This document shows, in pieces, positions 48,001 to 54,434 of a stretch of DNA of 64,000 bases. How positions within the stretch are numbered: the first letter of the stretch is position 1; the number at the start of each line of letters is the position of its first letter. The translations under genes and the position numbers were made by a program. The notes under the pieces were generated by a model. That model made no database searches and was not told the origin of the DNA. It worked only from the letters and a program-made list of their open reading frames with translations. Source of the stretch: Siphonodentalium dalli (Eukaryota > Mollusca > Scaphopoda > Gadilida > Siphonodentaliidae). The stretch lies in NCBI GenBank assembly GCA_032622095.1, contig CP136061.1, forward strand, positions 35,963,797-36,027,796. Reading direction: 5' to 3'.

Positions 48001-50456
48001 AAGGACTATAGATACTAATTTTTTGGATAAACGTAAATGTAGAGAAACATTTAAGGGTATCCTAAACGTGACAGAGTTGAAATTTCTTCCAATATGGCCG
48101 AAAATTTATAAAATAAATAATGAGCTCAAATTCACTATAAGGTTTACAAAATGGCCAAAATGAACCAATACAATATTATAATTATAAAACAAAGATCATT
48201 TTGAAATGTAAAATGTTGTCCCATCTTACAGGAATCTATATAAAAAAAATTATGAAACAATTGTTGTATTGAGAGGGACCTTGCTTTTTCATTATAATGT
48301 TTCTTGTGTCAGAAATTCACCGTGTAAAATGTTGTCGTATCCGCTCGATATGCGAAATCCACAACAACACTCGAAAAATAGGGAACTTCAATTTGTGGTT
48401 AACAGATATTAAAATCTGAGAATATATAGTCACCACTAATTAGCCTATTTAAGTACTTTATGACCAAAACTAACATTAGAACATCGCTGATTTAAATGAC
48501 AATTTCCTAGAAAAAAGATATTTGAAGGCAAACTTTGACAAATGGATTGTAAACATCACGTGACTAAAAACTTGGAATACCCTCCGAACGAAATTTCTCA
48601 CAAGTATGAAATAATTCACTCTTTAAATAATTTTTGTTCTTAAACATGGCAAAATACCTGAATATGCATTAGATTGACAACCAAAAACACGGTATTCATA
48701 TATAAACAGAATTGATTAAATAATGTATATATCTATCAAGTATTATTTTGTTAGAGGGTACGGATTCATGGTCTTTCCCAAATCTATTTTTAGTGTTGCA
48801 CGCGTTTCCCTCTTTGCAGATGCAAACTATTCTTATTAAAAGCAATCAAAACAAGGTTACACGCATCATACACAGCGGATATAATCAACACCATACGTAA
48901 TTCATGCAGGTATAGATAACTGCGCAATCGGTCATCCAAGTTAATTTTTAGGGCTGTTGTATTGTTTGATCAACTTTCTCAGAAAAACAAAAACATGTCG
49001 AAATCTTGTTTTGGTTTCGTTTTAATGGCTGACTAAATGATTTCAAAATATTTTTAAAAACAATATTAGGGGTAATTAAACTATAATTATATCAAATTAC
49101 AATATATGCTAGCTTCTTAATGTTGTTTTTCAACTGTCTGGGGTAATTTCTGTTAGTAAATCTCTGAAGTATGAATGTATGCCAGGCCATTTGTGTCAAA
49201 ATGCACCAGTATCACAAAATATGATGCATCTGATTTTCGTATGGAATGTTGGAAATATAGCTTACAGTGTATTTTTTTGTTTAAATATGTTATACAGTAT
49301 CAATTGTGCATGAGGTATTGTTGAAATAGGGTCAAAATAGACAGCGTTATACATCCTTATGATCCAGCTCACATCATTGCCAACTTGGCTTCCCATACCA
49401 TAAAATAGTCCCAAAAAGCAAATGGCCACATTTTTGTGTTCAACTGATGGAGGGTGCCTTCAACTCAATGGATTTGTAGCTAAAATAGTGATTTATTTTA
49501 TAAAATGACGGTCCCTCTCCTCATCACGGAATCCTAATCTATAAGATGTCACAATAATTATAACTGATTGCTTTATTAGTTTTGACTTCTGGTGATTGGC
49601 ATAATTTCGCTCACTTTCCAGTTAATTTTCTCAGTCAAATATATCTTTTAAAAATATGGATTTGATGCCAAACAATTGTTCAATCATATTCCTATATCCT
49701 TCTGAAATTTCATGTAAATTGGAAACATAGTCTTGCAATGGCTGGCATTTATCGGAGAGAGGGGTATAAAAACTCATTCGGCCATCTTTGTCACGTTTAT
49801 GATACCCTTAATAACCACGATGCCTTTTAGCTAAATAATACCGATTTAGATAATTTTTCTGAAGAAAACTGAAAAATTATGCTCAAATTAGCAGTCTCCG
49901 ATCATGTTGCCATTTCTGAGGTAAACATGTGCTCAGGTGAAAATGTGGTATATTAACAACATCTGTTTTTCTACAGAGGAATTGTTTGTCAATAATACCA
50001 GTAAGCCTTCAATTATTATGAACTAAGTAAGGTAAATGAAATATTGTACAGTTCATTTCTTTAAAAAGTGACTTATTCAGTAAATAATCTTGTACTGCCA
50101 GTTTTCAAGGCATGCTACTACTTTCCTGTCCTTAAATTCCCGTTAGAACTGACCTTCTGCAGTGACACCGATCCTTCCTCTGCTTGCAGTTCCGTATCAT
50201 GGTCATCGAACCATTCCGATGACATTCTACATTCACTATTAGAATACGACGCCGAACCACACGTTTCCATTGATGTACACGCTATACCACATTGCAAACT
50301 GTTCAGAACGGTCACCGATTCTAAATATCCTTCATCGGAGGTGAAAATGCTCCGTCCTGTCGACGTTTTATAACGTACTAGTGTAGATGCCGCAGCATAT
50401 CTAATAACCATGGCAACTGAACATAAAGCTAATTTCAATATTAAGCGAATGCTCAT
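17581..50456 (-). CDS. Secreted PAN-EGF-C-type lectin gene (4 exons, spliced)
   Basis: A predicted extracellular lectin of 254 residues. Exons in transcript order are 50154-50456, 38677-38767, 23284-23427 and 17581-17807. All introns are GT-AG, phases agree (0, 1, 1), and the total is 765 nt with one terminal stop, which is strong internal support. Order of parts: signal peptide (about 1-23), PAN/apple-like module with Cys56, 60, 66 and 76, EGF-like segment (102-131), C-type lectin domain (about 132-254). C-type lectin proteins of this sort are common in molluscs as innate recognition or adhesion proteins; the ligand here is unknown. Introns of about 11.4, 15.2 and 5.5 kb hold LINEs, satellites and DNA transposons, several in the gene's own orientation. 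No orthologue name is claimed. Transcript data would be needed to exclude extra exons. Confidence 0.8.
17950..18256 (-). mobile_element. G-capped 7-bp-TSD element, 293-bp MITE form
   Basis: The element is 17957-18249, with ends CAGGGGGG... and ...CCCCCCTG. It is flanked by CTGCAAA (17950-17956) and CTGCAGA (18250-18256), a 7-bp duplication with one mismatch. Read on the minus strand it has the family layout: G run, a GGGTGGGTGG motif, then further GGGTGGGT motifs before an A-rich stretch and a terminal C run. It lies in intron 3, 142 bp from exon 4 of the lectin gene. No coding sequence. Confidence 0.65.
18290..18500. repeat. Relic of the hAT-like element interior
   Basis: Phrases such as 'tttcaacacttggaaatttcatacct' and 'ggaaagtttgaggcca' match the interior of the element at 6056-7720. 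No inverted ends were found. Confidence 0.5.
18501..19239. other. No gene; intron 3
   Basis: AT-rich intronic sequence. A 68-codon minus-strand frame at 18545-18751 has four cysteines but no lectin, EGF or PAN pattern, and the four-exon model is already in frame without it. Confidence 0.4.
19240..22170. repeat. Degenerate ~190-260-bp satellite inside intron 3
   Basis: From about 20230 onward units share 'ctttacaaaaagcggctggcaaa.acgaa', 'gaggtccc', 'tgaagtc', 'atgctctca', 'ttttaactgagggtgtg' and 'atggttccgaaagcc'. The GGCTGGCAAA-type marker recurs near 20491, 21072, 21333, 21583, 21722 and 21909. A looser ~310-bp pair with 'ttttggattttagctacc' lies at 19270 and 19580. The array is interrupted by the TTAA MITE at 20534-20926. 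Open frames across it are incidental. Confidence 0.65.
20530..20930. mobile_element. TTAA-class (piggyBac-like) foldback MITE, copy 2
   Basis: The element spans 20534-20926 with TTAA at 20530-20533 and 20927-20930. It is highly similar to copy 1 (159-526), including both internal hairpins built on GCCAATGCATTCTC. It splits a satellite unit: the unit continues directly after the right TTAA. No coding sequence. Confidence 0.8.
22171..23283. other. No gene; repeat relics in intron 3
   Basis: 22440-22550 resembles 47870-48003 ('ttcaaatggtatataatatggc', 'ataatgtgat', 'gtgggcctttaa'). 22740-23200 carries the 'accaaacttcattgag ... ccagacggacagacggacgac' style repeat also seen near 9500-9900. No coding exon was seen until 23284. 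Confidence 0.4.
23284..23427 (-). CDS. Lectin gene exon 3: N-terminal half of the C-type lectin domain
   Basis: The exon is 144 nt with phase 1 at both ends. The acceptor is CGCTTAAG before 23427, and the donor is CCTG|GTAAGT at 23284/23283. An in-frame stop overlaps the acceptor, so the exon cannot start earlier in this frame. It encodes residues 132-179: Cys138, the YWTGLSSC helix segment (Cys153) and the DGGHLLRV strand, the classic opening of a C-type lectin fold. The split glycine/alanine codon joins exactly to exon 4. Cys153 is expected to pair with Cys250. Confidence 0.85.
24020..24120. repeat. Short CTACTGTGGGTATA repeats
   Basis: Three close copies of CTACTGTGGGT(A/G)TA lie within about 60 bp (24051-24105). 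Nothing else is recognisable here. Confidence 0.5.
24722..25240. repeat. 78-bp tandem array capped by an inverted unit
   Basis: Six head-to-tail 78-bp units start with ATGGCGA(A/T)CG at 24735, 24813, 24891, 24969, 25047 and 25125. At about 25163-25240 one unit follows in inverted orientation, making a hairpin with the last direct unit. Because 78 is a multiple of three, the array stays open on both strands (about 150 and 140 codons). These look like repeat artefacts and not a protein gene. Confidence 0.85.
25310..25524. mobile_element. 207-bp near-perfect palindromic TTAA MITE
   Basis: The element is 25314-25520, flanked by TTAA on both sides. Its arms start CCCTTTCAGTGCCAAGTCCG and are almost exactly complementary for about 97 bp, leaving a centre of roughly 10 bases (GGTCTTAGAGC). 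The CCCTTT start and TTAA target match the piggyBac-like group of copies at 159 and 20534, though the rest differs. Confidence 0.85.
25572..26012 (+). mobile_element. Dimeric tRNA-derived SINE
   Basis: The head contains GTGGTCCAGTGGTTAGCGCG (A-box-like). About 105 bp later is a second tRNA-like stretch, GACTTGAGCGATGTGCAATTG followed by a B-box-like GTTTGAATCTCGCG. The 3' part ends 'ggcgctttacaaatgctatacattattattta', a common metazoan SINE tail with ATT repeats. A related head lies on the minus strand at 14740-15005. Two tRNA-like modules in tandem would make this a dimeric SINE; that reading is inference. Confidence 0.65.
26171..26623. mobile_element. Inverted-repeat element with GGGAATCACGTG ends
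   Basis: The left arm is GGGAATCACGTG followed by CACGCATTCAAAATGGCC; the right arm near 26565-26623 is the complement, with about 18 extra bases. An inner pair (CATTCTGACCAAAG / CTTTGGTCAGAATG) lies at 26350 and 26404. No target duplication was resolved and no coding sequence is supported. Confidence 0.5.
27345..27490 (-). mobile_element. 3' end of a truncated LINE (minus strand)
   Basis: Read on the minus strand it ends GTACAAATAAAAATCAATCA with further ATCA units. This combines an AATAAA-like signal with a short-repeat tail, typical of 3' ends of CR1/L2-type LINEs and the SINEs that borrow them. Only about 140 bp is present, so it is a 5'-truncated insertion. Confidence 0.5.
27491..28063. 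other. No gene; intron 2
   Basis: AT-rich, with no recognised coding or structured repeat. A 77-codon plus-strand frame (27735-27968) shows no motif. Confidence 0.4.
28064..28202 (-). mobile_element. LINE 3' UTR and (TTTG)n tail
   Basis: This lies downstream of the ORF2 stop of the LINE at 28203-31224. On the minus strand it ends in repeated AAAC units (plus-strand TTTG run at about 28064-28095), the microsatellite type of 3' end used by CR1/L2-like LINEs. Confidence 0.65.
28203..28835 (-). pseudogene. CR1/L2-like LINE ORF2, part 3 (RT thumb to C-terminus)
   Basis: About 200 codons continue the reverse transcriptase after a second frameshift and end at a stop at 28203. Recognisable features are IKFLGI near its start, a helical region LRNKLNRSIYLLNKVKRFLP, and LVHSHLTYGIQIWGN, all standard for the region after the catalytic core in jockey-superfamily LINEs. 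The break near 28836 is a one-base loss in an A run. No C-terminal zinc finger was seen. Confidence 0.8.
28836..29202 (-). pseudogene. CR1/L2-like LINE ORF2, part 2 (RT core)
   Basis: This frame carries GVPQGSVLGPTLFLIYVNDM and the catalytic FADDT box, i.e. RT motifs B and C. It is separated from part 1 by a shift near 29203, where two extra bases (or one missing) follow the motif-A region, and from part 3 near 28836. With two frame breaks the copy cannot make a full ORF2 protein. Confidence 0.85.
29203..31224 (-). pseudogene. CR1/L2-like LINE ORF2, part 1 (endonuclease and RT start)
   Basis: ATG at 31224. An apurinic-type endonuclease occupies about residues 65-295, with LNC (Asn73), LTE (Glu105), IYRPN, GDFN (217-220) and SDH (284-286). 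An RT begins about residue 540 with KIAKVVPLHKS, NYRPISILPVFSKILE and QFGFRKNHST, and motif A (FLDLSKAFDT) sits just before the frame break. The endonuclease catalytic set is intact. The order and the PQG.LGP / FADD style fit CR1/L2/jockey-type LINEs. It lies in intron 2 of the lectin gene, in the same orientation. No ORF1 directly precedes it. Confidence 0.88.
31225..32499. other. No gene; possible LINE 5' flank, then plain sequence
   Basis: No ORF1 is visible upstream of the LINE ORF2, so that copy may be 5' truncated near here. A G run (about 31740-31751) follows a T run. The region then grades into the satellite beginning near 32500. Confidence 0.4.
32500..37100. repeat. ~4.6-kb satellite with higher-order repeats
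   Basis: Dozens of degenerate ~100-bp units contain 'ctggtttactcattcacttgaggcattattcaatgaaaatcatgg' and the inverted pair AATCAATGACTTTCATTGAA. Composite blocks recur: a segment with (TACATA)n-like sequence appears at about 34099-34193, 34872-34967 and 36087-36170. At 35512-35694 and 35695-35877 there is a 183-bp tandem duplication that appears identical by eye. There is no coding content. It lies in intron 2 between the LINE and the ORF1-type gene. Confidence 0.85.
37358..38305 (-). CDS. Intact LINE ORF1-type nucleic-acid-binding protein
   Basis: 315 codons, ATG at 38305, no break. Layout: a disordered basic N-terminus with PPKKQK (36-41), a long coiled coil (about 85-172), an RRM-like segment opening HTRKDSIRVYGI and ending YRGIIVKFMSRKKKDEV (about 171-250), and a basic C-terminal domain with WVIGGKMYIKY (289-299). 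This is the pattern of L1-ORF1-like proteins that coat LINE RNA. No endonuclease/RT frame follows it: the next 4.6 kb is satellite. It is either a relocated ORF1 or a separate element. It lies in intron 2, about 370 bp from the EGF exon and in the same orientation. Confidence 0.75.
   Translation of the reverse strand: MPDKRNTVMSSTSDADDSINKDTTKPVNRTKSQAGPPKKQKTQSAINFADDKQKAAQASQNSSFETILADINFKLGNMVTKDDLQKSLEPLVKKADLDSIVSNLKIEYEQKITDVKEAFRSDVYDMEKRMDLLDNKCDAMKEAAKQRDEVIQHLEGQCIALQQENNRLEQHTRKDSIRVYGIDVDSKTDTADESEYKVIAALNSKLDVKLNNGDISIAHRLGQYVSGATGQKNYRGIIVKFMSRKKKDEVVRQRKLLKGSNIVAKEDLTQTNSNILKKAKEHQAVEDSWVIGGKMYIKYHDKAKRNKKIGSLADI
38677..38767 (-). CDS. Lectin gene exon 2: EGF-like segment
   Basis: 91 nt, phase 0 at the start and phase 1 at the end. 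The acceptor is preceded by a good branch-point-like TTCTAAC and the tract ACATGTCATTTCAG; the donor is CGTT|GTGAGT. It encodes residues 102-131: CLHNGT, then PCLCPPG, then YAGKYC. The spacing fits EGF cysteines 2, 4, 5 and 6 (Cys104, 116, 118, 129), while cysteines 1 and 3, which pair with each other, are absent. It would keep two of the three disulfides. Confidence 0.8.
38950..39014. repeat. (CT)n microsatellite
   Basis: An uninterrupted CT repeat of about 32 units. The open frames across it on both strands (Ser-Leu or Arg-Glu repeats) are artefacts. Confidence 0.95.
39190..40312. repeat. ~560-bp tandem duplication with large hairpins
   Basis: Copy A runs from about 39190 to 39746 and copy B from about 39747 to 40312. 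Each carries a hairpin built from CTTGTACGAGTCCAGG and its complement around GTCATATTGGACGAGACACG; in copy B the stem extends over about 160 bp (39757-39920). Each also has GTGACGTCAC (CRE-like palindrome, near 39601 and 40163) and repeated GGGAGTCCAATATGAC. No internal retroelement region separates the copies, so they are not an LTR pair. Confidence 0.75.
40320..40414 (+). repeat. 95-bp direct repeat, copy 1
   Basis: Apparently identical by eye to 41041-41135. It starts GACCCAATAGAGTGAGTAGA and ends GATTTATAACGTTTA. The two are 721 bp apart. Confidence 0.85.
41041..41135 (+). repeat. 95-bp direct repeat, copy 2
   Basis: The second copy of the block at 40320-40414. Nothing coding is seen in the 626 bp between them. 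Confidence 0.85.
41136..43372. other. No gene; dispersed repeat relics in intron 1
   Basis: Contents: an AATAAAGAGCGTT motif near 41777; a ~500-bp repeat-like block (about 41830-42380) ending 'gagccgttttcgagtctataaaggatagacag', a style common at the 3' ends of invertebrate retroposons; and copy B of the inverted-repeat element of 13283 at 42903-43078. The 99-codon frame at 41827-42126 has no recognisable domain. Confidence 0.4.
43373..43812. mobile_element. TTAA-flanked MITE with AGGTACTC ends
   Basis: The element is 43377-43808, with ends AGGTACTCAATCCGATT and AATCGGATAGAGTACCT, flanked by TTAA on both sides. The right half is also present at 16022-16205. Non-coding. Confidence 0.7.
43813..44667. 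other. No gene recognised
   Basis: Intron 1 sequence. An 82-codon minus-strand frame (44226-44474) is basic and uncharacterised; no splice or domain evidence supports it. Confidence 0.35.
44883..44939 (+). pseudogene. Myb/SANT-like gene, 5' fragment
   Basis: ATG at 44883 opens a basic start (MSNRGKGRGAKYTTDD) that runs straight into the inserted element; its last seven bases are the insertion duplication CCGACGA. The frame continues at 46748 after the insertion. Myb/SANT-like proteins of Harbinger elements bind transposon ends and assist the transposase. Confidence 0.5.
44940..46747 (+). mobile_element. G-capped 7-bp-TSD element, 1.8-kb copy
   Basis: It starts CATGAGGGGGTC and ends GACCCCCCCCCCACTG, with an exact 7-bp duplication CCGACGA at 44933-44939 and 46748-46754. 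Left subterminal: CCGTATATAGGGCC then GGGTGGGTGGTCC. Right subterminal: GGGTGGGTCCC, then GGTGGTGGGTTCC, then CCTATATGTGCG. These match the copy at 52679-54427. The interior differs and includes a repeat relic with 'cggacggacacacggacgg' (about 45850-46270). No transposase frame was recognised. Confidence 0.75.
46748..46913 (+). pseudogene. Myb/SANT-like gene, 3' fragment
   Basis: After the insertion duplicate the frame reads a typical Myb/SANT-like helix set: GIVERRIKILKNKETC, then HHRLKNDAWKEIAGKY, with a stop at 46911-46913. A T run near 46763-46769 appears to carry one extra base, shifting frame between the fragments, so the gene is broken both by the insertion and by a frameshift. The domain is the tri-helical DNA-binding type annotated as Myb/SANT-like DNA-binding domain. 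Confidence 0.55.
47609..47766. repeat. 158-bp foldback palindrome
   Basis: Arms start CCATCAACGTCGTT and end AACGACGTTGATGG. The inner stem GGTTGATCTATGAGCCTATA pairs with its complement, and GAATAACATAC pairs near the loop, which holds CCGCTTCGTGG. It is probably a short foldback MITE; no target duplication was resolved. Confidence 0.75.
47870..48005. repeat. G-rich dispersed repeat
   Basis: It is similar to 22440-22550 ('ttcaaatggtatatgatatggc', 'aaattaaatgggcctttaa') but has two G runs (about 47946-47960 and 47966-47977) inserted after 'tataatgtgattc'. Confidence 0.55.
48006..50153. other. No gene; intron 1 near the first exon
   Basis: AT-rich with no open frame of note, no recognised repeat and no RNA gene seen. 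Confidence 0.45.
50154..50456 (-). CDS. Lectin gene exon 1: signal peptide and PAN/apple-like module
   Basis: 101 codons from ATG at 50456 to a phase-0 donor (CTGCAGAAG|GTCAGT). I chose this ATG because the frame upstream has only a non-ATG opening and it directly precedes a clear signal peptide (MSIRLILKLALCSVAMV..., cleavage likely near residue 23). The rest has a C-x3-C-x5-C-x9-C set (Cys56, 60, 66, 76) with CGSASYSNSEC, typical of the PAN/apple-like modules placed before EGF and lectin domains in molluscan secreted proteins. The last ~20 residues are acidic and linker-like. No clear TATA box was found upstream; a CCGCCC motif lies about 110 bp away. Confidence 0.8.
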
Positions 50457-52170
50457 TTTTACAGCAAACAAGTTGATCGGGGAGTTAGGTTTGATACTAA
50501 CTGAACAGTACGAATTATGACAAGGTCCTATACATTTGTACTTCGTCCCCGCCAGTTGCTGTTTGTGGGCGGAAGGAACGTCTGCCCGTTGTATAGTTGC
50601 TAATTAAACTCGATAACGTGCACGGAAACTAAGTACAAAATACTCAAGTCATGCCTCATGGTCATATTCATCGCCCAGGTGAATTCGGTTGGTTGGTCTC
50701 AAGATTAATAGTTTATGAACATACCATCGAATCGATTCGGAAATGTCCCCCTCGGTTGTTTCTCACATAATTACAAATAGATTTTCATTATAATTATTGA
50801 CAAGCATATAATCTCCACAGTAAAATACATCTCAAGACCAAGAAACACATAGTTCATACTTCCTTCTGGCCCATATAGTGACTCACTCGGTAGGTGCATA
50901 GCACATTTACTTAGTAAATCAGTCAGTTGAAATGAATGTCTAGTATACATTAGCCAAACTAATGCGAGGATCCTGATTATGAACAGTTCTTGGTATATAA
51001 TTGTCTTGTATTGTGCGTTCTCACACAGAGAGGTATTGACCAGTTGATTTTATCTTGAGAGGACTGTCTCAATATTCATATTTTATGAACATAGTACCCA
51101 ATCGATTCGGAATTACCCCCTTGGTTATTTCTCGATTAATTACAAATAGTTTCCATTGTTCTCATCGCTGAGTATATACTATACCCATACACACTACACA
51201 ATATATAGAAAGCAAGAAGTACATAATTCATACAACCATACTTCTCTGTGCCCCTATAAAGTAACTCACTCAGTAATCAGTAAGTTCATAGCGCATTTAA
51301 TTAAAGACATATGTTGGACTTATTTCATTGAATAAAACGAAGTAGTTAGTATCCAGACACTATCCCCATTGGAAGAATGTAGCAATGAAACAAGATCGTC
51401 GAAAATTTCAACCACATCGAATGTACATTTCAGATAACACAACGGTTGAACTACGCACATATGAAAATATTTACTACTTTAACGGGGCGCATTATTGGGC
51501 ATAAACATTACGACAATGGTCGTGCCAATAATAGTCATTGTGTGTAATTCGTTTATAATAATGATGCTGTTTTCCGACTATGTGGATATCAGATAACGGA
51601 AAATAACTTATTTGGGCATAATTATTTGTTATTCCGTTCGGAACACCTGGGTGGAGTGTTTCACATCACTTTAAGCTGACGAAACCAACTAGCGATAACG
51701 AAAAGATTCATTTTAGGCGCGGATTCGTCCACACAAAAGGAGGATTGCATGACTCGTGTATCTGGGCAAATTGTTCTGTTGCTTATTGTGGGTCGGTGGT
51801 TTCAACGATCAGCGTATTGATCTCCCATGCAGTGTTCTTGATGTGAACATATTGTATTGTAACCCAATAAATACATAACTTACATATACATTGTAATAGT
51901 GAATAGTATGTGTGCACGGGAGATAGGACCACAAGTAACATAACAAAGCACTTGTTGCAGAATTTGGCTGTTATATCTTAAGTCGAATGCGGATTAATCT
52001 CCCCTGTCAGAATAGTGAGCTAAATTCAAATCGGGCGGGGCATAATTAAGTATACTGTCTTGTAAACTACTCGGCTTTGAGAGTTTTTACGCAGATCACT
52101 GTTATTTTTGACTGCATATAGTGTGCCCTGAATGATAAACATGTAACCAAGCTAATACATTGGGCCTATA
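50457..52170. other. Upstream flank of the lectin gene, with direct repeats
   Basis: A ~360-bp direct repeat is recognisable: about 50690-50900 and 51050-51310 share 'tttatgaacata', 'atcgattcgga', 'ttacaaatag' and 'agtaactcactc'-like sequence. It sits within 1 kb of the gene's 5' end and could include regulatory DNA; nothing specific was recognised. The remainder is plain AT-rich sequence. Confidence 0.4.
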
Positions 52171-52174
52171 TATT

Positions 52175-52678
52175 ACCATTTGCCTGAAATTCTTGAACAT
52201 TACAACCGAATTCTTGATTCAGAATTAAACTCACCTGACCAATTAGATCAACAGGAAACCGATCCATGTAGAATATACGATTCAATTGTAACTTTTGTAA
52301 GTGCAATATCAAATGCATCCAAAACAACCCTGCCAAAAAAGAAATTCAATAAATGCCTGAAACCCTTCTGGAACGAAAATTTGAAAACCATGCATATGAA
52401 TATGCGGACTCTTCGGCAAACTTGGGTGAATGAAGGCAGGCCTCGCGCAGATACTCACTTTGAAAGTTATATAAAATATAAACATGCGAAATGTGACTTC
52501 CGTAGAGAATATAGAAAAGCATCTTGTAAATACCTGGCCGAACAAAACGATGAAATTGATAAACGTGCTCAAATTGATCAGAACTATTTATTCCGTATTT
52601 TACACACGAAACGTCAGAAAAATCACATCGATAAGAACGCATTTTTTTCATATGAGGGACAAACTCTTCGTCGTGATC
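52175..52678 (+). pseudogene. Truncated LINE ORF2 fragment (plus strand), first part
   Basis: About 165 codons match the linker between endonuclease and RT of the minus-strand LINE at 55306-59524: GRPRA, FRREYRKAS, QIDQNYLFR, NHIDKNAFF and YEG are shared. The fragment begins abruptly (5' truncated) and is cut by the element at 52679; the last seven bases are the duplication CGTGATC. Its frame resumes at 54435. Confidence 0.8.
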
Positions 52679-54427
52679 CAGGGGGGGGGGGTCGCGCACA
52701 AAAATTCCATATATAGGGCGGGGGTGGGTGGGTCATTTGGACCCGGAAAAAATGCGTAAATGACCAAAAACTAACTACCATTTAGGGGTGTATGTATGCT
52801 GATGTATGTCAAAATTAACGTACCAGATTTCGACGGATGAAAGATATATTATATATATATAAACAAATCATATAACAAACATTAAAACACAAGAACAAAC
52901 ATTTATAATATGTATATCCAAGATAGCCTTTCAATTGTATGTCAAAGTGTATGTTATAGCTATATATATACACATGTGCATCCCTTCAAGGGTTTGAACA
53001 AAATATAAAGCTGAGTGATGAATTTTTCAATTACTTTTGACAAATTTGTTAACTGTTATAACATAATTATATGCTGAGATACGATCAGTCGACAATGCTT
53101 GCATATAAGCATAATTATGAAATGATTACCATCTTCTGTTCTTAATCCACATAATGGATATTATTTGTTATCAAGATAAACTTGATGATACAAACAAAAA
53201 TAACAATTCCACTATATTCCACTGGTTTAAAACTATAAAACAAAATAACTCATACAAAAAGTTCATACTATGTGGATAACAATATGAAAGCTTAGCCTTT
53301 TGTGATATTAATTCAACCACAGTTATTATTCACAAGTCTAAGCTGTTACGTACTGTACAGATACATGTAGTAAGGTAGTATATCTGGAGTTCCAGTTATT
53401 TGACTGCCAATACATATGGTATTGTAATTATTAGTTGCTTGTTCATTATTGGTTGCTTTGATATTCAATTTAGGATATAGCAGGATAGAGCAATGTAACT
53501 ATAAAAGTAGCTTTTGGTATTAAAGTCTCAACTTATTCCACATGCAACATAAAGCTAGAATATAAACATGACTAATATGAACTTTGTTCTTGAAACTAAT
53601 TATAAATCATACTAACCTGGATCAAACTGCACAGGTAATCTATGCAACTCTCTTCATGCGAACTTTCTCAGAGTCACATATCTTAACTGGACAGTCTGAT
53701 CCAGGATGCTTGTTCTTATGTGTTTCCCTGCGATACGTCCAGTAAACCACGTTGCACAGGGCGCACCTACATGTATACGGACGGTTTGTACAAGGTGACC
53801 GTGGCTTGGATATCTCCGCTGGCTTCAAACTAAACTTTATACTCTGATAATAAGTTAATAATACTACCAATTCTTCACTAATATTGTTATATGTCAATCT
53901 GCACACCAACATGACATACATACATGTATTTAGACTGTGAGCTGCTGTGAGTGTGACTTTCCTTGGGTCCCATCATACCCATGTGCAGATATATATCACA
54001 GAAATAGGGGAGATGAAATTTGTTCTACCCCTATTACTACAGTATTACTATTGGGCATTGGCTCTAAAACATCTTATACTATTGTTATATAAAAGAATAT
54101 GGAGTTATTGAGGATATCAGTTTTTAAGTGCATGCATTCAGCATTTCCACATTTTATACTAATAGAATTATCTCCCTTTAGAGCAGTTTAGAGGTTTATT
54201 AAAATGCTGGGAATAGTATTAAATAATAAGAAATGGAACAATTCTTTGCTACGCTATGATTTGGTTTTTATTTTATGTTTTTTGTAAGATTTTGGGGGTG
54301 GGTCCCAAAAATTGGGCGGAAAAAAAAAAAAAAATGGCAGGTAGAGGGGTGGTGGGTCCCCGAGAGGGGCAAAAACATTTTGTTCGCCCTATATATGTAA
54401 AAAAAAATCCGCGACCCCCCCCCCCTG
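52679..54427 (+). mobile_element. G-capped 7-bp-TSD element, 1.75-kb copy
   Basis: It starts CAGGGGGGGGGGGGTCGCG and ends CGCGACCCCCCCC...CTG, flanked by an exact 7-bp duplication CGTGATC (52672-52678 and 54428-54434). Deleting the element and one duplicate restores the LINE reading frame, which proves the boundaries. Subterminal motifs: CATATATAGGGCG and GGGTGGGTGGGTC on the left; GGGTGGGTCCC, GGTGGTGGGTCCCC and CGCCCTATATATG on the right. The interior has no recognisable transposase, but a zinc-finger-like frame lies on the minus strand. Confidence 0.85.
53640..53830 (-). CDS. Possible zinc-finger-like exon inside the element
   Basis: The minus-strand frame ends at a stop at 53640 and includes TCRCALCNVVYWTYRRETHK and KNKHPGSDC. 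CALC followed by 11 residues and H-x3-H is close to a C2H2 finger but one residue short of the usual spacing. Splice sites are unclear. It could be a captured host exon, a fragment of the element's own DNA-binding protein, or chance. Confidence 0.25.
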
Positions 54428-54434
54428 CGTGATC

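Noticed and set aside
47882-48163. 93-codon frame with a Gly-rich stretch
   Set aside because: It runs through two G homopolymers in a dispersed repeat also present, without the G runs, at 22440-22550.
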